DNA from: a virus | DNA length: 39,469 nt | Reading direction: 5' to 3' (one strand) | Virus record (IMG/VR): IMGVR_UViG_3300027733_001642 | Coordinates: 1 to 39,469 of that record | Shown: positions 25,294 through 32,817 of the stretch, piece by piece | How the letters are laid out: the number at the start of each line of letters is the position of its first letter | Position numbering within the stretch: position 1 is the stretch's first letter | Program-made: the position numbers and the translations under genes | Notes under the pieces: generated by a model | Told to the model about the DNA's origin: nothing | Seen by the model: only the letters and a program-made list of their open reading frames with translations | The model's database searches: none

Positions 25294-25765
25294 ATATCAC
25301 TGTCCATCCTAGTTGTCTTAAGTCGTCTTTAATTTCTTGTGTTACTACACTTTCGCTTACATTACCTGTGATAGGTTGGCTAATACCCGAGCAATACCAA
25401 TCCATGTAGTCACCTTCTTCTCGCATGTCTGCAATTATTCCGCCTGCAGTTCTCCAACTTACTCCCCAGTATTCTTCTTTAAGGATGTTCCATACATCGT
25501 CAATTCTTACAAATTCATTATTACACATTGCTGCATATAAATTCTGTGCGTAGATTTCAGAGTTTCGAACTTTTTGTAAAATCCAATTAGTAGTACGCAG
25601 TTCATATTCTAAATCGTTTTTTTGATTCATAGGGTCATTAAATCTCTTGTCTCTTTCTAGTTTAAAAGCATCTCGTTGCTCCCATATTTCTTGTTGTCTA
25701 TGAGTAGCATCTAATGGTATACGTCGTTGGTTACTTGTACTTAAAGGTAGTATACTGCTATTCAT
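25274..25765 (-). CDS. conserved T4-like phage protein
   Basis: A 163-residue protein. The block VRIDDVWNILKEEYWGVSWRTAGGIIADMREEGDYMDWYCSG is of a type seen repeatedly in T4-like phages of marine bacteria, without known role. The N-terminal third is charged and helical (QQEIWEQRDAFKLERDKRF). Overlaps both neighbours by a few nucleotides, in an operon with the AbrB-like and IF-1 genes. Confidence 0.65.
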   Translation of the reverse strand: MNSSILPLSTSNQRRIPLDATHRQQEIWEQRDAFKLERDKRFNDPMNQKNDLEYELRTTNWILQKVRNSEIYAQNLYAAMCNNEFVRIDDVWNILKEEYWGVSWRTAGGIIADMREEGDYMDWYCSGISQPITGNVSESVVTQEIKDDLRQLGWTVIYDNETL

Positions 25766-26084
25766 GAAATTGGCCTTGAAAGCAATGGCGAAGTTCGTGT
25801 CCCATTGTCCAGTAATCAGTATTCTTAGGTGTAAAAATTACACAGGTGTTGCCAAACAATGATTTGTCCCAAAATGAACAACCGTCAATTGGTACATTGT
25901 ACTGTGGTAATCGTCGTCTTACATTTTCTGCATTACAAGATTTTAAAATATTATCAACTTGTATCCATGTTACTTTTGTGCCATTAGTGAAATTATTTTT
26001 AGCTGAAAATTTATCATACGGTGATTCATCTGCAACTACTGATAAAGAACAGGTTAATAAAACTGCAGTTAAAACTAATCTCAT
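25758..26084 (-). CDS. secreted protein with HExxH metalloprotease motif
   Basis: A 108-residue protein with a Sec-type signal peptide (MRLVLTAVLLTCSLSVVADE, cleavage probably after VVA). Near its C-terminus MGHELRHCFQG contains His96-Glu97-x-x-His100, the zinc-binding motif of zincin metalloproteases. Four cysteines in the mature part may form disulfides. It is too short for a typical protease domain, so it may be a minimal periplasmic peptidase acting on the envelope, or an inactive relative. The gene overlaps its downstream neighbour by 8 nt. Confidence 0.62.
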   Translation of the reverse strand: MRLVLTAVLLTCSLSVVADESPYDKFSAKNNFTNGTKVTWIQVDNILKSCNAENVRRRLPQYNVPIDGCSFWDKSLFGNTCVIFTPKNTDYWTMGHELRHCFQGQFHE

Positions 26085-26112
26085 AAATGTGCCTTCTAGT
26101 GCCTAATTAATG

Positions 26113-26206
26113 TGGTATAGACGGGAGGATTTGAACCTCCAAAAGTTTTTAATAAAAACAGTCCCTCCCCGAAGGGAGGAGGTATACCAGTTCCGCTCAC
26201 GTCTAC
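26113..26206 (-). tRNA. class II tRNA-like gene with abnormal anticodon arm
   Basis: A 94-nt element with tRNA features: 7-bp acceptor stem GTAGACG/CGTCTAT (one G-U), encoded CCA, perfect T-arm GGAGG-TTCAAAT-CCTCC, a Leu-like D-loop (GGAACTGGTA), and a long variable arm GTTTTT-ATT-AAAAAC. The anticodon arm is instead CUCCC-UUCG-GGGAG, a very stable tetraloop hairpin. If forced to a 7-nt loop, UCG or CUU could be read, but with a mismatched stem or no U33. A consensus promoter lies 10 nt upstream, so it is likely transcribed. It may be a degenerate tRNA, a decoy or a tRNA-like RNA. Confidence 0.6.
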
Positions 26207-26215
26207 AGTGTAATA

Positions 26216-26244
26216 ATTATACAGTTATTATTAATGATTGTCAA
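26216..26244 (-). promoter_or_regulatory. consensus sigma70 promoter for tRNA-like gene
   Basis: TTGACA, 17-bp spacer, TATAAT on the minus strand. The predicted start of transcription is within about 3 nt of the tRNA-like 5' end. Confidence 0.82.
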
Positions 26245-26263
26245 TCTATTTTCAATTATACTG

Positions 26264-26512
26264 TTAATGTTTAAGTTGATTGATCATTGATAATAACTGC
26301 TCATGTTCTTCTTTTGAAATTTCTAAGTTTTCTTTATATGTACGATCGATATCTTTAAGGATGAAAGTGTTATTGCGATATTCTATTTCAATAAAATCGT
26401 AAATGTTGCGATTTATTATTGGGATTACGTTTATAAAAATGTTAGCAAGACATGATCCAGAATGCACTATTTTATTGTCTTTAAAAATTTGAAATTTAAT
26501 TAGATTTTCCAT
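26264..26512 (-). CDS. hypothetical protein
   Basis: An 82-residue protein (MENLIKFQIFKDNKIVHSGSCLANIFINVIP...) with a helical lysine/glutamate-rich C-terminus. No family recognised. It overlaps the gene at 26500 by 13 nt and would be co-translated with it and the GT8-like gene. The tRNA-like gene's promoter overlaps the space after its stop. Confidence 0.5.
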   Translation of the reverse strand: MENLIKFQIFKDNKIVHSGSCLANIFINVIPIINRNIYDFIEIEYRNNTFILKDIDRTYKENLEISKEEHEQLLSMINQLKH

Positions 26513-27183
26513 TGTTCTTTTGCAGAGTCGATAACTATTCGTTTATTAATTTTTATTTGTTTAAATGATTCAAGTGTAATCATGGAGTAATATAAAAATG
26601 ATAATCTTTTATTTTTAAACTCGTCGATGGTTAACCTACAGTGCTTAATATCACCCCAAAAAAATCCTAAAGAATCAGATAATAATTTTGGTCCTACTGC
26701 AGGTAGTTTACATTGAAATTTTTGAACTAATATTTCAAATTGAGATAATAATAAAGATACCTGGTCAACTTCGTGTAAGAAATAATCAGTGCTAATAGTG
26801 TTATTCATCGAATATTCAAAAATAGAATAACCTATTTCGTTCCCAGGACGATAAATTATTGAGTACATCCATTTAATATTATTGTAAAAAATAAATTCTC
26901 GGTGTACTGGCAAATCTATTCGAATATTGCATTTTAATAGTTGTTCGTATAAATTGCAATGTACTATCCAATCATAATCTGTCCAATTCCGAGTGAGTTT
27001 AAATATTTTTCCATCGGATTGAAAAAATATGCAAGTTTTATCATTCCACAAAAAAGTACCGGTTACAGTTATGTCCCAAATATATCGAGGTTCCTGCTGT
27101 ACATTATCAAATGCATGATTAAAAAATAAATTAAAATCTGTTACAGACCACGATGATACTTTTTCAATTAATCGGTTTATCAT
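26500..27183 (-). CDS. hypothetical protein in glycosyltransferase operon
   Basis: A 227-residue protein rich in aromatic residues (Trp, Tyr, Phe). Segments such as GDIKHCRLTIDEFKNKRLSFLYY are not diagnostic. The pattern FFQSDGKIFKLTRNW...LYEQLLKCNI vaguely recalls small sugar/antibiotic kinase-like folds, but the catalytic HxDxxxxN is not visible. It overlaps the GT8-like gene by 20 nt, which suggests a role on the same substrate. Confidence 0.5.
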   Translation of the reverse strand: MINRLIEKVSSWSVTDFNLFFNHAFDNVQQEPRYIWDITVTGTFLWNDKTCIFFQSDGKIFKLTRNWTDYDWIVHCNLYEQLLKCNIRIDLPVHREFIFYNNIKWMYSIIYRPGNEIGYSIFEYSMNNTISTDYFLHEVDQVSLLLSQFEILVQKFQCKLPAVGPKLLSDSLGFFWGDIKHCRLTIDEFKNKRLSFLYYSMITLESFKQIKINKRIVIDSAKEQWKI

Positions 27184-27844
27184 CTTGAAAATATGTTGTA
27201 AATGTGTATTCTCTGTGCCAAAAATCCGACATTGGTGAGTTTCTATATTTATTAAAGCACGGAGTTCCTAAGGTATAATGAATTAAGTTAGCGGCATTAT
27301 TAATTCCAAACTCGTCAGCGAGCCAATTCCATTCGACTGGTAATTCTCCAATATCTTGGTCATCGAGCCATTGGAATCTATGTAAATAGTTGCCTGAACT
27401 TGCTTGAATGAATTCAGGAGTTAACATCTTATTTGCAGGATGTTCACAATTCCACAATACAACACTACTCCAATTTTTACGTGGATAGTTTTCATTTTTA
27501 GATCCTAAATATTTAGAAAACGATGATGTTTTGTAATCATGTTTTACAACTAATACTGCTTTACTTTGATCTGCTAGTTCCCATAGTTTGGTAATATCTT
27601 CTTTTACAATCATGTCACCGTCTATAAATACGGCCCATCCTTTAAAATTTTGAAAATATGGAACTAAAAATCGACTGTACGTAAACTGATTACTTTGATC
27701 AGTACGGATTTCAACAAACGGCATCATTGTTTGTGCTAGTGGTACAACTGCAATCGGGCAAGTTGCGTGTCTGATTATACTGTTTGAACACACATGGAAC
27801 GCAATAGGTTCTCTAGTATCATATCCTATAAAAAGTGGTTTCAT
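27164..27844 (-). CDS. GT8-like glycosyltransferase
   Basis: A 226-residue GT-A fold transferase. It opens MKPLFIGYDTREPIAFHVC and has AVFIDGDMIVKEDI (the D-x-D metal/nucleotide-sugar site), WSSVVLWNC and a C-terminal LIHYTLGTPCF.KYR, matching the glycosyl-transferase family 8 layout in phages and bacteria, where HxxG.(P/K)...W is typical. It would transfer a sugar from a nucleotide donor. Divergently transcribed from the plus-strand pair at 27904. Confidence 0.72.
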   Translation of the reverse strand: MKPLFIGYDTREPIAFHVCSNSIIRHATCPIAVVPLAQTMMPFVEIRTDQSNQFTYSRFLVPYFQNFKGWAVFIDGDMIVKEDITKLWELADQSKAVLVVKHDYKTSSFSKYLGSKNENYPRKNWSSVVLWNCEHPANKMLTPEFIQASSGNYLHRFQWLDDQDIGELPVEWNWLADEFGINNAANLIHYTLGTPCFNKYRNSPMSDFWHREYTFTTYFQDDKPIN

Positions 27845-27870
27845 ATTTCTATTTAGTAGTTAGCTAACAG

Positions 27871-27878
27871 TATAAATA
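27871..27878 (+). promoter_or_regulatory. T4-late-like promoter
   Basis: An exact TATAAATA box on the plus strand, 25 nt before the ATG of the gene at 27904, identical to the T4 late promoter consensus. Confidence 0.6.
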
Positions 27879-27903
27879 ATTTTATTAAACATTAGGATAA
27901 TGT

Positions 27904-28404
27904 ATGTTATTAACAAGCTTATCAAACTTAGGAACTTTTGTAAAATTAAAACTTCGAATTCCGTCATGGGAGATCGAACAACAATTATCGGAATTTAACA
28001 GCAATTGGAAAAAACATTCTGAATTATACAACATTAAAATTTTAAACCTAACAGATCAAGTATATAATAAGATGCCACAGTTAGCCGAGATAACTTCTGC
28101 GTTTTCTGAAAATATTAATGAATCTTATTTTTTGCAAATCAATCTAGGAGGGTTCGAGCAATCAAAAATTGCAAGTGACTCAATCGATGTTTTTACTTTT
28201 TTTGGTAACAATATACCTGTACAATTTTGTAATATTATTGATGGCCAAATTGTAAATTTTCATACTGGTCAATTTTATACAGTTAATCCGTTTTATTCAA
28301 AATATATGTTTAGTTACATCGATAATGTGTTTTGTTTAAAATTTAATGTTAAACTTAACGACTCAACATATACTTCAATTTTAAATAATCTCGATGAATA
28401 CTAA
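27904..28404 (+). CDS. degenerate 2OG-oxygenase-like protein
   Basis: A 166-residue protein paralogous to the next gene: both have L(S/T)NLGK/T(F/Y).KL.L.I near the start and a matching C-terminal beta-sheet region (FSYIDNVFCLKFNVKLN versus FSFTNNLYNLILTVKLT). Where the next protein has the iron-binding HRD, this one has LGGFEQSKIASDS, so the metal site seems lost. It may be a structural or regulatory partner rather than an enzyme. Preceded by an exact late promoter; it overlaps the following gene by 11 nt. Confidence 0.6.
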   Translation: MLLTSLSNLGTFVKLKLRIPSWEIEQQLSEFNSNWKKHSELYNIKILNLTDQVYNKMPQLAEITSAFSENINESYFLQINLGGFEQSKIASDSIDVFTFFGNNIPVQFCNIIDGQIVNFHTGQFYTVNPFYSKYMFSYIDNVFCLKFNVKLNDSTYTSILNNLDEY

Positions 28405-29071
28405 TAACAAACTAGATCAACATTTAAGAAACCAACTTTGGAATAATTTAACTAATTTAGGAAAATACACAAAATTAAATTTAAAAATTAATGAAGAAGA
28501 AGTGCTAGCAAAATTAGATAAATTTAAAGATAATTGGTGTCCATACAACCGAATCAAAGACCCGGATAATAATAGATGGGGTTTACCTGTTACAAGCCAC
28601 TCGGGCGATGTAATGGATAACTGCCACTTAAACAGTTTTAGTTATATGCATACATACCATGATAAATTATTAAGTGAATCAGATTTTACAACACCGACTG
28701 CAGTTTATTATGAAATTCCTGAATTTAAAAAATTAGTTGATTTATTTGCACCAGATATTGGTCGAGTACATTTGTTAAGAGTTGATACCGGCGGTTTCTT
28801 TCCGCCACATCGAGATTTTCAAGATCGGTCGTGGAACGCATTTTCTCCTGAATATTTTAGAATAATTTGTGTGTTTGGTAATTGCAGCAAGAATGATTAT
28901 TTTCATATTCTCGACAATCAACTTTGTTACACAGATAGAGCAGTTGTGTATTTTGTAAATTTTCAACTTACTCACGGAATGTTTAGTTTTACTAATAATT
29001 TATATAATTTAATACTAACAGTAAAACTAACTCAACGAACACATGATATAATTATGCAACTTGCAGATTAA
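28394..29071 (+). CDS. 2OG-Fe(II)/Asp-Asn hydroxylase-like oxygenase
   Basis: A 225-residue cupin protein. RVDTGGFFPPHRDFQDRSW supplies His139-x-Asp141 and AVVYFVNFQLTHGMFSF the distal His of a 2OG-Fe(II) site. Layout resembles aspartyl/asparaginyl beta-hydroxylases. It forms a tandem pair with the degenerate copy upstream and ends at a strong terminator. The target residue or molecule is unknown; post-translational modification of a virion or host protein is possible. Confidence 0.7.
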   Translation: MNTNNKLDQHLRNQLWNNLTNLGKYTKLNLKINEEEVLAKLDKFKDNWCPYNRIKDPDNNRWGLPVTSHSGDVMDNCHLNSFSYMHTYHDKLLSESDFTTPTAVYYEIPEFKKLVDLFAPDIGRVHLLRVDTGGFFPPHRDFQDRSWNAFSPEYFRIICVFGNCSKNDYFHILDNQLCYTDRAVVYFVNFQLTHGMFSFTNNLYNLILTVKLTQRTHDIIMQLAD

Positions 29072-29108
29072 AGTAGCTATCAGAAAAGGTAGCTACTTTA
29101 AGTTTTTT
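29070..29108 (+). terminator. Rho-independent terminator
   Basis: Perfect 10-bp inverted repeat AAAGTAGCTA/TAGCTACTTT with a 10-nt loop, followed on the plus strand by AAG and TTTTTT. It overlaps the stop region of the oxygenase gene and faces the convergent fibre gene. Confidence 0.8.
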
Positions 29109-29113
29109 AAATA

Positions 29114-30103
29114 TTATCCTAATACAACCCATGCGTTAATCGGTGCGCCAACGTAACCTTTGAAATTATTTTCAGTCGAATCGTACACGATCCATCCTGA
29201 TTCTGGATTAGGCGGTAAACTAGTTGTTGCATATGATGTCGCTTTTAAAATAGGTGCAGTAAATACACCGTTATAATCAAATGTAAATGTGTTAAGTGTG
29301 TTCGAATTTGAACCAGTTAAAATTGAAACAACACTTTCTGCGTAAGTTGAAGTTATGTCAGCAGTGCTGCTTAGTGCAACTGATAATCCACCGGCATTAA
29401 CCCACCCGGTAGTTTCGTGGCACACACCTCTAAAAAAAATACTTCCTAAGCAATCACTTGGAGAGGAGTTAGTTGGGATATCGATCGTTCCGTTCGATGA
29501 CGAAAAAATTGCAAATGGCGAAGTAATAAATGAAGACCCATTTGACAATCCATTAAACTCTATTTTTTTAGGACTTATATTAGTAAAATAAAAGGACGCT
29601 GTACTTTTAAAATCACCACCTGTTATTGTAATTTCGCTATTTGTAAGAGCGCCAGCAAGCGTAATATCGTTCCCGTTGTATAAATTATAACCACTGATAT
29701 CAAGATCACCTGCTAATGTTGGTGCATCGTCATATGATATTTGTATTAAATTTGTAAGACTCGTCCACGCAAGAGCCCCGGAGCCATTATTAGTTAAAAT
29801 TCCATTAGCCGATGGCGGAAAAACAGGGCTCCACGTTAATACTCCTGACCCGTTATTTTTCAAAACGCCAGCAGAGTTTGCCGGTAATGATACACCGCCA
29901 CCACCGGTTGTATTTAATGTCTGAGTGGTCTCATTCCAAGTTAACCCAGTGCCTGCGCATCCAGCAACAACATTGGTGCCGCCATAGGTTACACCATCAC
30001 CAATATATAATTTTTTTGTATCTGTTGTATATCCTAGTTCACCTTGATCTAAAATGCCCCCGGTGCGTTGGGCATTTGTTCCGCGTCTAATACGTAGCGA
30101 CAT
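29114..30103 (-). CDS. tail fibre protein with Mtd-type N-terminal domain
   Basis: A 329-residue fibre-like protein. The N-terminus MSLRIRRGTNAQRTGGILDQ followed by GELGYTTDTKKLYIGDG is the short 'major tropism determinant' N-terminal domain found at the start of many phage fibres. Glycine/serine-rich repeats follow (NNGSGVLTWS, NNGSGALAWT), and the C-terminus WIVYDSTENNFKGYVGAPINAWVVL resembles receptor-binding fibre ends. Its ribosome site (AACGGAG) lies in a hairpin that also holds a late promoter (see 30111-30168). Confidence 0.8.
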   Translation of the reverse strand: MSLRIRRGTNAQRTGGILDQGELGYTTDTKKLYIGDGVTYGGTNVVAGCAGTGLTWNETTQTLNTTGGGGVSLPANSAGVLKNNGSGVLTWSPVFPPSANGILTNNGSGALAWTSLTNLIQISYDDAPTLAGDLDISGYNLYNGNDITLAGALTNSEITITGGDFKSTASFYFTNISPKKIEFNGLSNGSSFITSPFAIFSSSNGTIDIPTNSSPSDCLGSIFFRGVCHETTGWVNAGGLSVALSSTADITSTYAESVVSILTGSNSNTLNTFTFDYNGVFTAPILKATSYATTSLPPNPESGWIVYDSTENNFKGYVGAPINAWVVLG

Positions 30104-30110
30104 GTACTAT

Positions 30111-30168
30111 CTCCGTTATTCTGTAATCAGTATTTGATTGTTATGCTGTATTTAGTCAGATAACGGAG
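30111..30168 (-). promoter_or_regulatory. hairpin covering the ribosome site, with internal late promoter
   Basis: Arms 30111-30123 and 30157-30168 pair over 12 bp (CTCCGTTAT-CTG). On the minus-strand RNA the 3' arm contains the GGAG ribosome site of the fibre gene. A late-type box ACTAAATA (30149-30156) lies in the loop, so late transcripts would start after the 5' arm and leave the ribosome site free. T4 uses this arrangement for genes such as e and soc. Confidence 0.6.
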
Positions 30169-30176
30169 ATAATAAA

Positions 30177-30737
30177 TTACATTGCTGGCCTATTACCATG
30201 CTTGAATCCAATCGATCCGCCTTGTGCAATAATGCGTGCTTTTAATTCGTCGTATGTGATTGGGCGAAAATCAGTTAGCTCAACACAAACACAAAAGTAT
30301 CGAGGATCAATTTTGCCATCTTTCATTACGCGATTTGCATGCGTATGACCATGTACGTTTGTACTAAATCGGCCTAAGCTTTCTTCATGAATAGGTATGT
30401 GGCTAAAAATTAAACCATCAACTACATGATACGATCGGATATCTCTAAAATAAGGAGTATACTCTTCTAATCTAAAGATATCGTGGTTACCTTTAATTAA
30501 GACTTTGTCACCATTAAGTCTTTCCATAATTTTTAAGCATCGACGATTCATTACTACATCACCAACATGGTATACTTTATCTTGAGGACGTACAGTGTCG
30601 TTCCATGCTTCTACCATATATTCGTCCATTTCTTCAACAGTGTCCCACGGGCGCAATTTTGTACCATCATCTCGTAAGAATCGACATACACCTGCGTGAC
30701 CAAAGTGAGTGTCACTTACAACAAATGTTTCTGTCAT
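30177..30737 (-). CDS. calcineurin-like phosphoesterase
   Basis: A 186-residue metallophosphoesterase of the small phage type. Motifs: SDTHFGHAG, HVGDVVMN (GD), KGNHD, FSHIP and VHGHTH, which supply the two-metal ligands. The ATG at 30737 has AGGAG at good spacing; a longer frame from 30782 would overlap the kinase gene. It is 10 nt downstream of the polynucleotide-kinase-like gene. Kinase plus calcineurin-type phosphatase also occur together in bacterial Pnkp, so end-healing of RNA or DNA is a reasonable but unproven role. Confidence 0.85.
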   Translation of the reverse strand: MTETFVVSDTHFGHAGVCRFLRDDGTKLRPWDTVEEMDEYMVEAWNDTVRPQDKVYHVGDVVMNRRCLKIMERLNGDKVLIKGNHDIFRLEEYTPYFRDIRSYHVVDGLIFSHIPIHEESLGRFSTNVHGHTHANRVMKDGKIDPRYFCVCVELTDFRPITYDELKARIIAQGGSIGFKHGNRPAM

Positions 30738-30747
30738 ACTATTTCTC

Positions 30748-31209
30748 CTATGCGTTCCAAATTTCATTAAACCCTTCTGCAACAGTAGGATCCTCCCAGT
30801 GTGCTTTCATTTGAAGTACTACACTTTGTGGTATAACTTTTCCAGGGCGTGATTTTAATCTTCGATATAATTCGTCTCGATCAGGTTCTCGAAACACAAC
30901 TGCAATTTTGTAATAGTCATGTAGCATGTTAAATTTACGTTTACGGCTTTTAATTGTAGTTGACGTTTGATCCCAAATAATATCTTTTCCTGCAGCTCTT
31001 GCACGAATTACATCTTGTGCCATTAAATCTACCGCAGTTGGCATATAGTCTTCAAACACTTCGTTATAAGTTTTACCTTGATCGGCTGCATACTTTTCAA
31101 CGTGTGTGTCTGTGCTAACGATTACGCAGTCTGTGGCCCACTCTTGGTTTTCGACCCACGTACTCTTTCCTACTCCGGGAATTCCAACTAAAACGTATAA
31201 CTTGTTCAT
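30748..31209 (-). CDS. polynucleotide-kinase-like P-loop kinase
   Basis: A 153-residue P-loop kinase. MNKLYVLVGIPGVGKSTWVE is the Walker A region; STDTHVEKYA, DIIWDQTSTTIKSRKRKFNML and VVFREPDRDELYRRLKSRPGK match the acceptor and arginine-rich lid regions of the 5'-kinase domain of T4 Pnk. T4 Pnk has an additional C-terminal HAD phosphatase domain that is absent here; a separate phosphoesterase gene follows. The ATG at 31209 has AAGG upstream. It would phosphorylate 5'-OH ends of RNA or DNA, or a small nucleotide. Confidence 0.8.
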   Translation of the reverse strand: MNKLYVLVGIPGVGKSTWVENQEWATDCVIVSTDTHVEKYAADQGKTYNEVFEDYMPTAVDLMAQDVIRARAAGKDIIWDQTSTTIKSRKRKFNMLHDYYKIAVVFREPDRDELYRRLKSRPGKVIPQSVVLQMKAHWEDPTVAEGFNEIWNA

Positions 31210-31239
31210 GTTTGCCTTAAATGTCAATGTTAAAAGTAT

Positions 31240-31268
31240 ATTTTATACTCAAAAGAAAGCCCTGTCAA
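31240..31268 (-). promoter_or_regulatory. sigma70 promoter for kinase operon
   Basis: TTGACA, 17-bp spacer, TAAAAT on the minus strand. The ACA of the -35 box lies within the right arm of the terminator that precedes it. Confidence 0.72.
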
Positions 31269-31284
31269 CCTAAGTTAACAGGGC
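31251..31284 (-). terminator. Rho-independent terminator after the Ro-like gene
   Basis: GCCCTGT...ACAGGGC with an inner AAC/GTT helix, followed on the minus strand by TTTCTTTT. It ends the transcript of the Ro-like gene and its downstream structured RNA. Confidence 0.85.
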
Positions 31285-31317
31285 GTATTTAAAATTAGTT
31301 ATAGTTTTTGTTGTGTC

Positions 31318-31398
31318 AGGAAAACTACAAAACCCCGTGAGAGCAGCCCATCCTGTTTTCGCTTCAGCGGAGCCGGAATATGGTTACAGGTCCGGCTT
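31318..31398 (-). ncRNA. structured RNA downstream of Ro-like gene (candidate)
   Basis: An intergenic stretch of about 80 nt, more G+C-rich than its surroundings, between the Ro-like stop and the terminator. The minus strand has GCCGGA/TCCGGC closing a 13-nt loop, then CGC-TGAA-GCG, and CCTGT in the first loop can pair with ACAGG just after, giving a possible pseudoknot. No known family recognised. It might be another Ro-associated RNA or a mRNA 3' element. Confidence 0.45.
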
Positions 31399-31405
31399 GT
31401 TAAAA

Positions 31406-32806
31406 TTACAGAGCGTATCGATCTGTCATAATCGTTTTAAGCATAATACCATATGGTGTAAATTCACTCATATCAGCAGCTAACACTGCTTTCATGATAC
31501 TTGGGCTAAAACCCGAAACTAACGCAGCACCTGACTTGTCAGCCGTTACTGGTACATTATCAGATGAGCTCAAATTCCAAAACACAACTTGTGGCATAGT
31601 GTAACCTGCTGCTGCATATTTGCGTTCAATCATTTCCATTGCCGAATCGTCGTTACTAACGCAATGGTTAAATTGCATGTCGGACAAGATCAACAATATT
31701 TCTGGCATTTCAGATTGTGGTACATCAAAATCCGTAGCGACTTTTAATATTTGCTCAAACGCAGCATGCAAATTTGTACTCATTGCCCAGCTAGAACGTA
31801 TCATTTGTTGCATACGTTCGACAACGTTACCTTTTAGCGTAAGTAACTCTGGTTTAGAACTAAATGTGATAAACGTATCTTTGAATTTGCCGGAATTTTT
31901 TTCTGACAAATACAATCCTAACGATACCGCAACGTCTAAACAAGTAGTGCTGCTTTTGCCTGCAGGAGTAACCATTGAGCCTGACACGTCTACTAATGGC
32001 AAAATATTAGCATCACCGACAAAGTTTGGTAATGCAGCCCATTGTGCAACGATGTGATTTGTTTCATTAACATCGTAACGAGCACTATACACACCCTTTA
32101 ATACATCATACGGATACACTGCACCTGCGTTTACTTTTACACTTGCATCTCCTTTCACAAGTGCTTCGACATATTCGGCAAACTTAGTAGTATGGCGATT
32201 AAATGCTTTTTTGTATCGTGTAGACGCAAGTGATGGCACTTGACTAAAGTTGATATTATCCCAATCATTTGCACACATTTGTGTTTCAACTACTTTAGTC
32301 AACGAAACCAAAGTTTTACGATAATGCTTTGGTGACCATCCTAGGTACTTACGGAAAGCGATAGCAACGTCACCTTTGCGTGGTGTCCATTTTGCAGCTA
32401 AACCGTTATTTTCTGCTAGTGCATTGGCAACGATTTCAAACGCAAAGTTTTTCATGTCTGTAGTTTTAAAACAGAATAAATCATCCCAGCGGCCTAATTC
32501 GGGTACTTTTTTAGCTAATGCTTTAGCAGTATCGATATTTGTTAATTCAAGGTAGACTAAGATATCACGGAACAATTGGCGTTCACCTGCACCGCTACGT
32601 GCGTCGCGTGCCCATAATGCAACTCGCAATGCTAGGTCTTTATCTTCTACATAAGCCGCAACAAACGCTGGGATTATGTCTTTGCCACGGCTTGCACCAA
32701 TGTTGAAAAACAAATCAACAACTTTATTAGCGGTTGATTTACGAGCTTTCATACCGTTGTCAGTACGCGCTTCTTGATTTGCCACTGCTTCTACGAATGT
32801 AGTCAT
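31406..32806 (-). CDS. Ro60-like RNA-binding protein (TROVE/DUF2828-type, vWA domain)
   Basis: A 466-residue protein in two parts. Residues about 1-255 are helical (HEAT-like), with the block LWARDARSGAGERQLFRDIL resembling the R..(G/S)G.GER element of TROVE/DUF2828 proteins. Residues about 262-466 form a von Willebrand A domain with the MIDAS D273-x-S275-x-S277 (LPLVDVSGSM) and later LILSDMQF. This is the architecture of Ro60/Rsr, a ring protein that binds the ends of misfolded RNAs and Y RNAs. RNA binding is inferred from family, context and the leader element next to its start. Start: ATG with GAGGA about 7 nt upstream. Its promoter carries a palindromic operator-like site. Confidence 0.82.
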   Translation of the reverse strand: MTTFVEAVANQEARTDNGMKARKSTANKVVDLFFNIGASRGKDIIPAFVAAYVEDKDLALRVALWARDARSGAGERQLFRDILVYLELTNIDTAKALAKKVPELGRWDDLFCFKTTDMKNFAFEIVANALAENNGLAAKWTPRKGDVAIAFRKYLGWSPKHYRKTLVSLTKVVETQMCANDWDNINFSQVPSLASTRYKKAFNRHTTKFAEYVEALVKGDASVKVNAGAVYPYDVLKGVYSARYDVNETNHIVAQWAALPNFVGDANILPLVDVSGSMVTPAGKSSTTCLDVAVSLGLYLSEKNSGKFKDTFITFSSKPELLTLKGNVVERMQQMIRSSWAMSTNLHAAFEQILKVATDFDVPQSEMPEILLILSDMQFNHCVSNDDSAMEMIERKYAAAGYTMPQVVFWNLSSSDNVPVTADKSGAALVSGFSPSIMKAVLAADMSEFTPYGIMLKTIMTDRYAL

Positions 32807-32817
32807 TGTATATTCCT

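Noticed and set aside
31620-32057. 145-codon plus-strand ORF
   Set aside because: Antisense to the vWA part of the Ro-like gene; composition is that of a mirrored reading frame.
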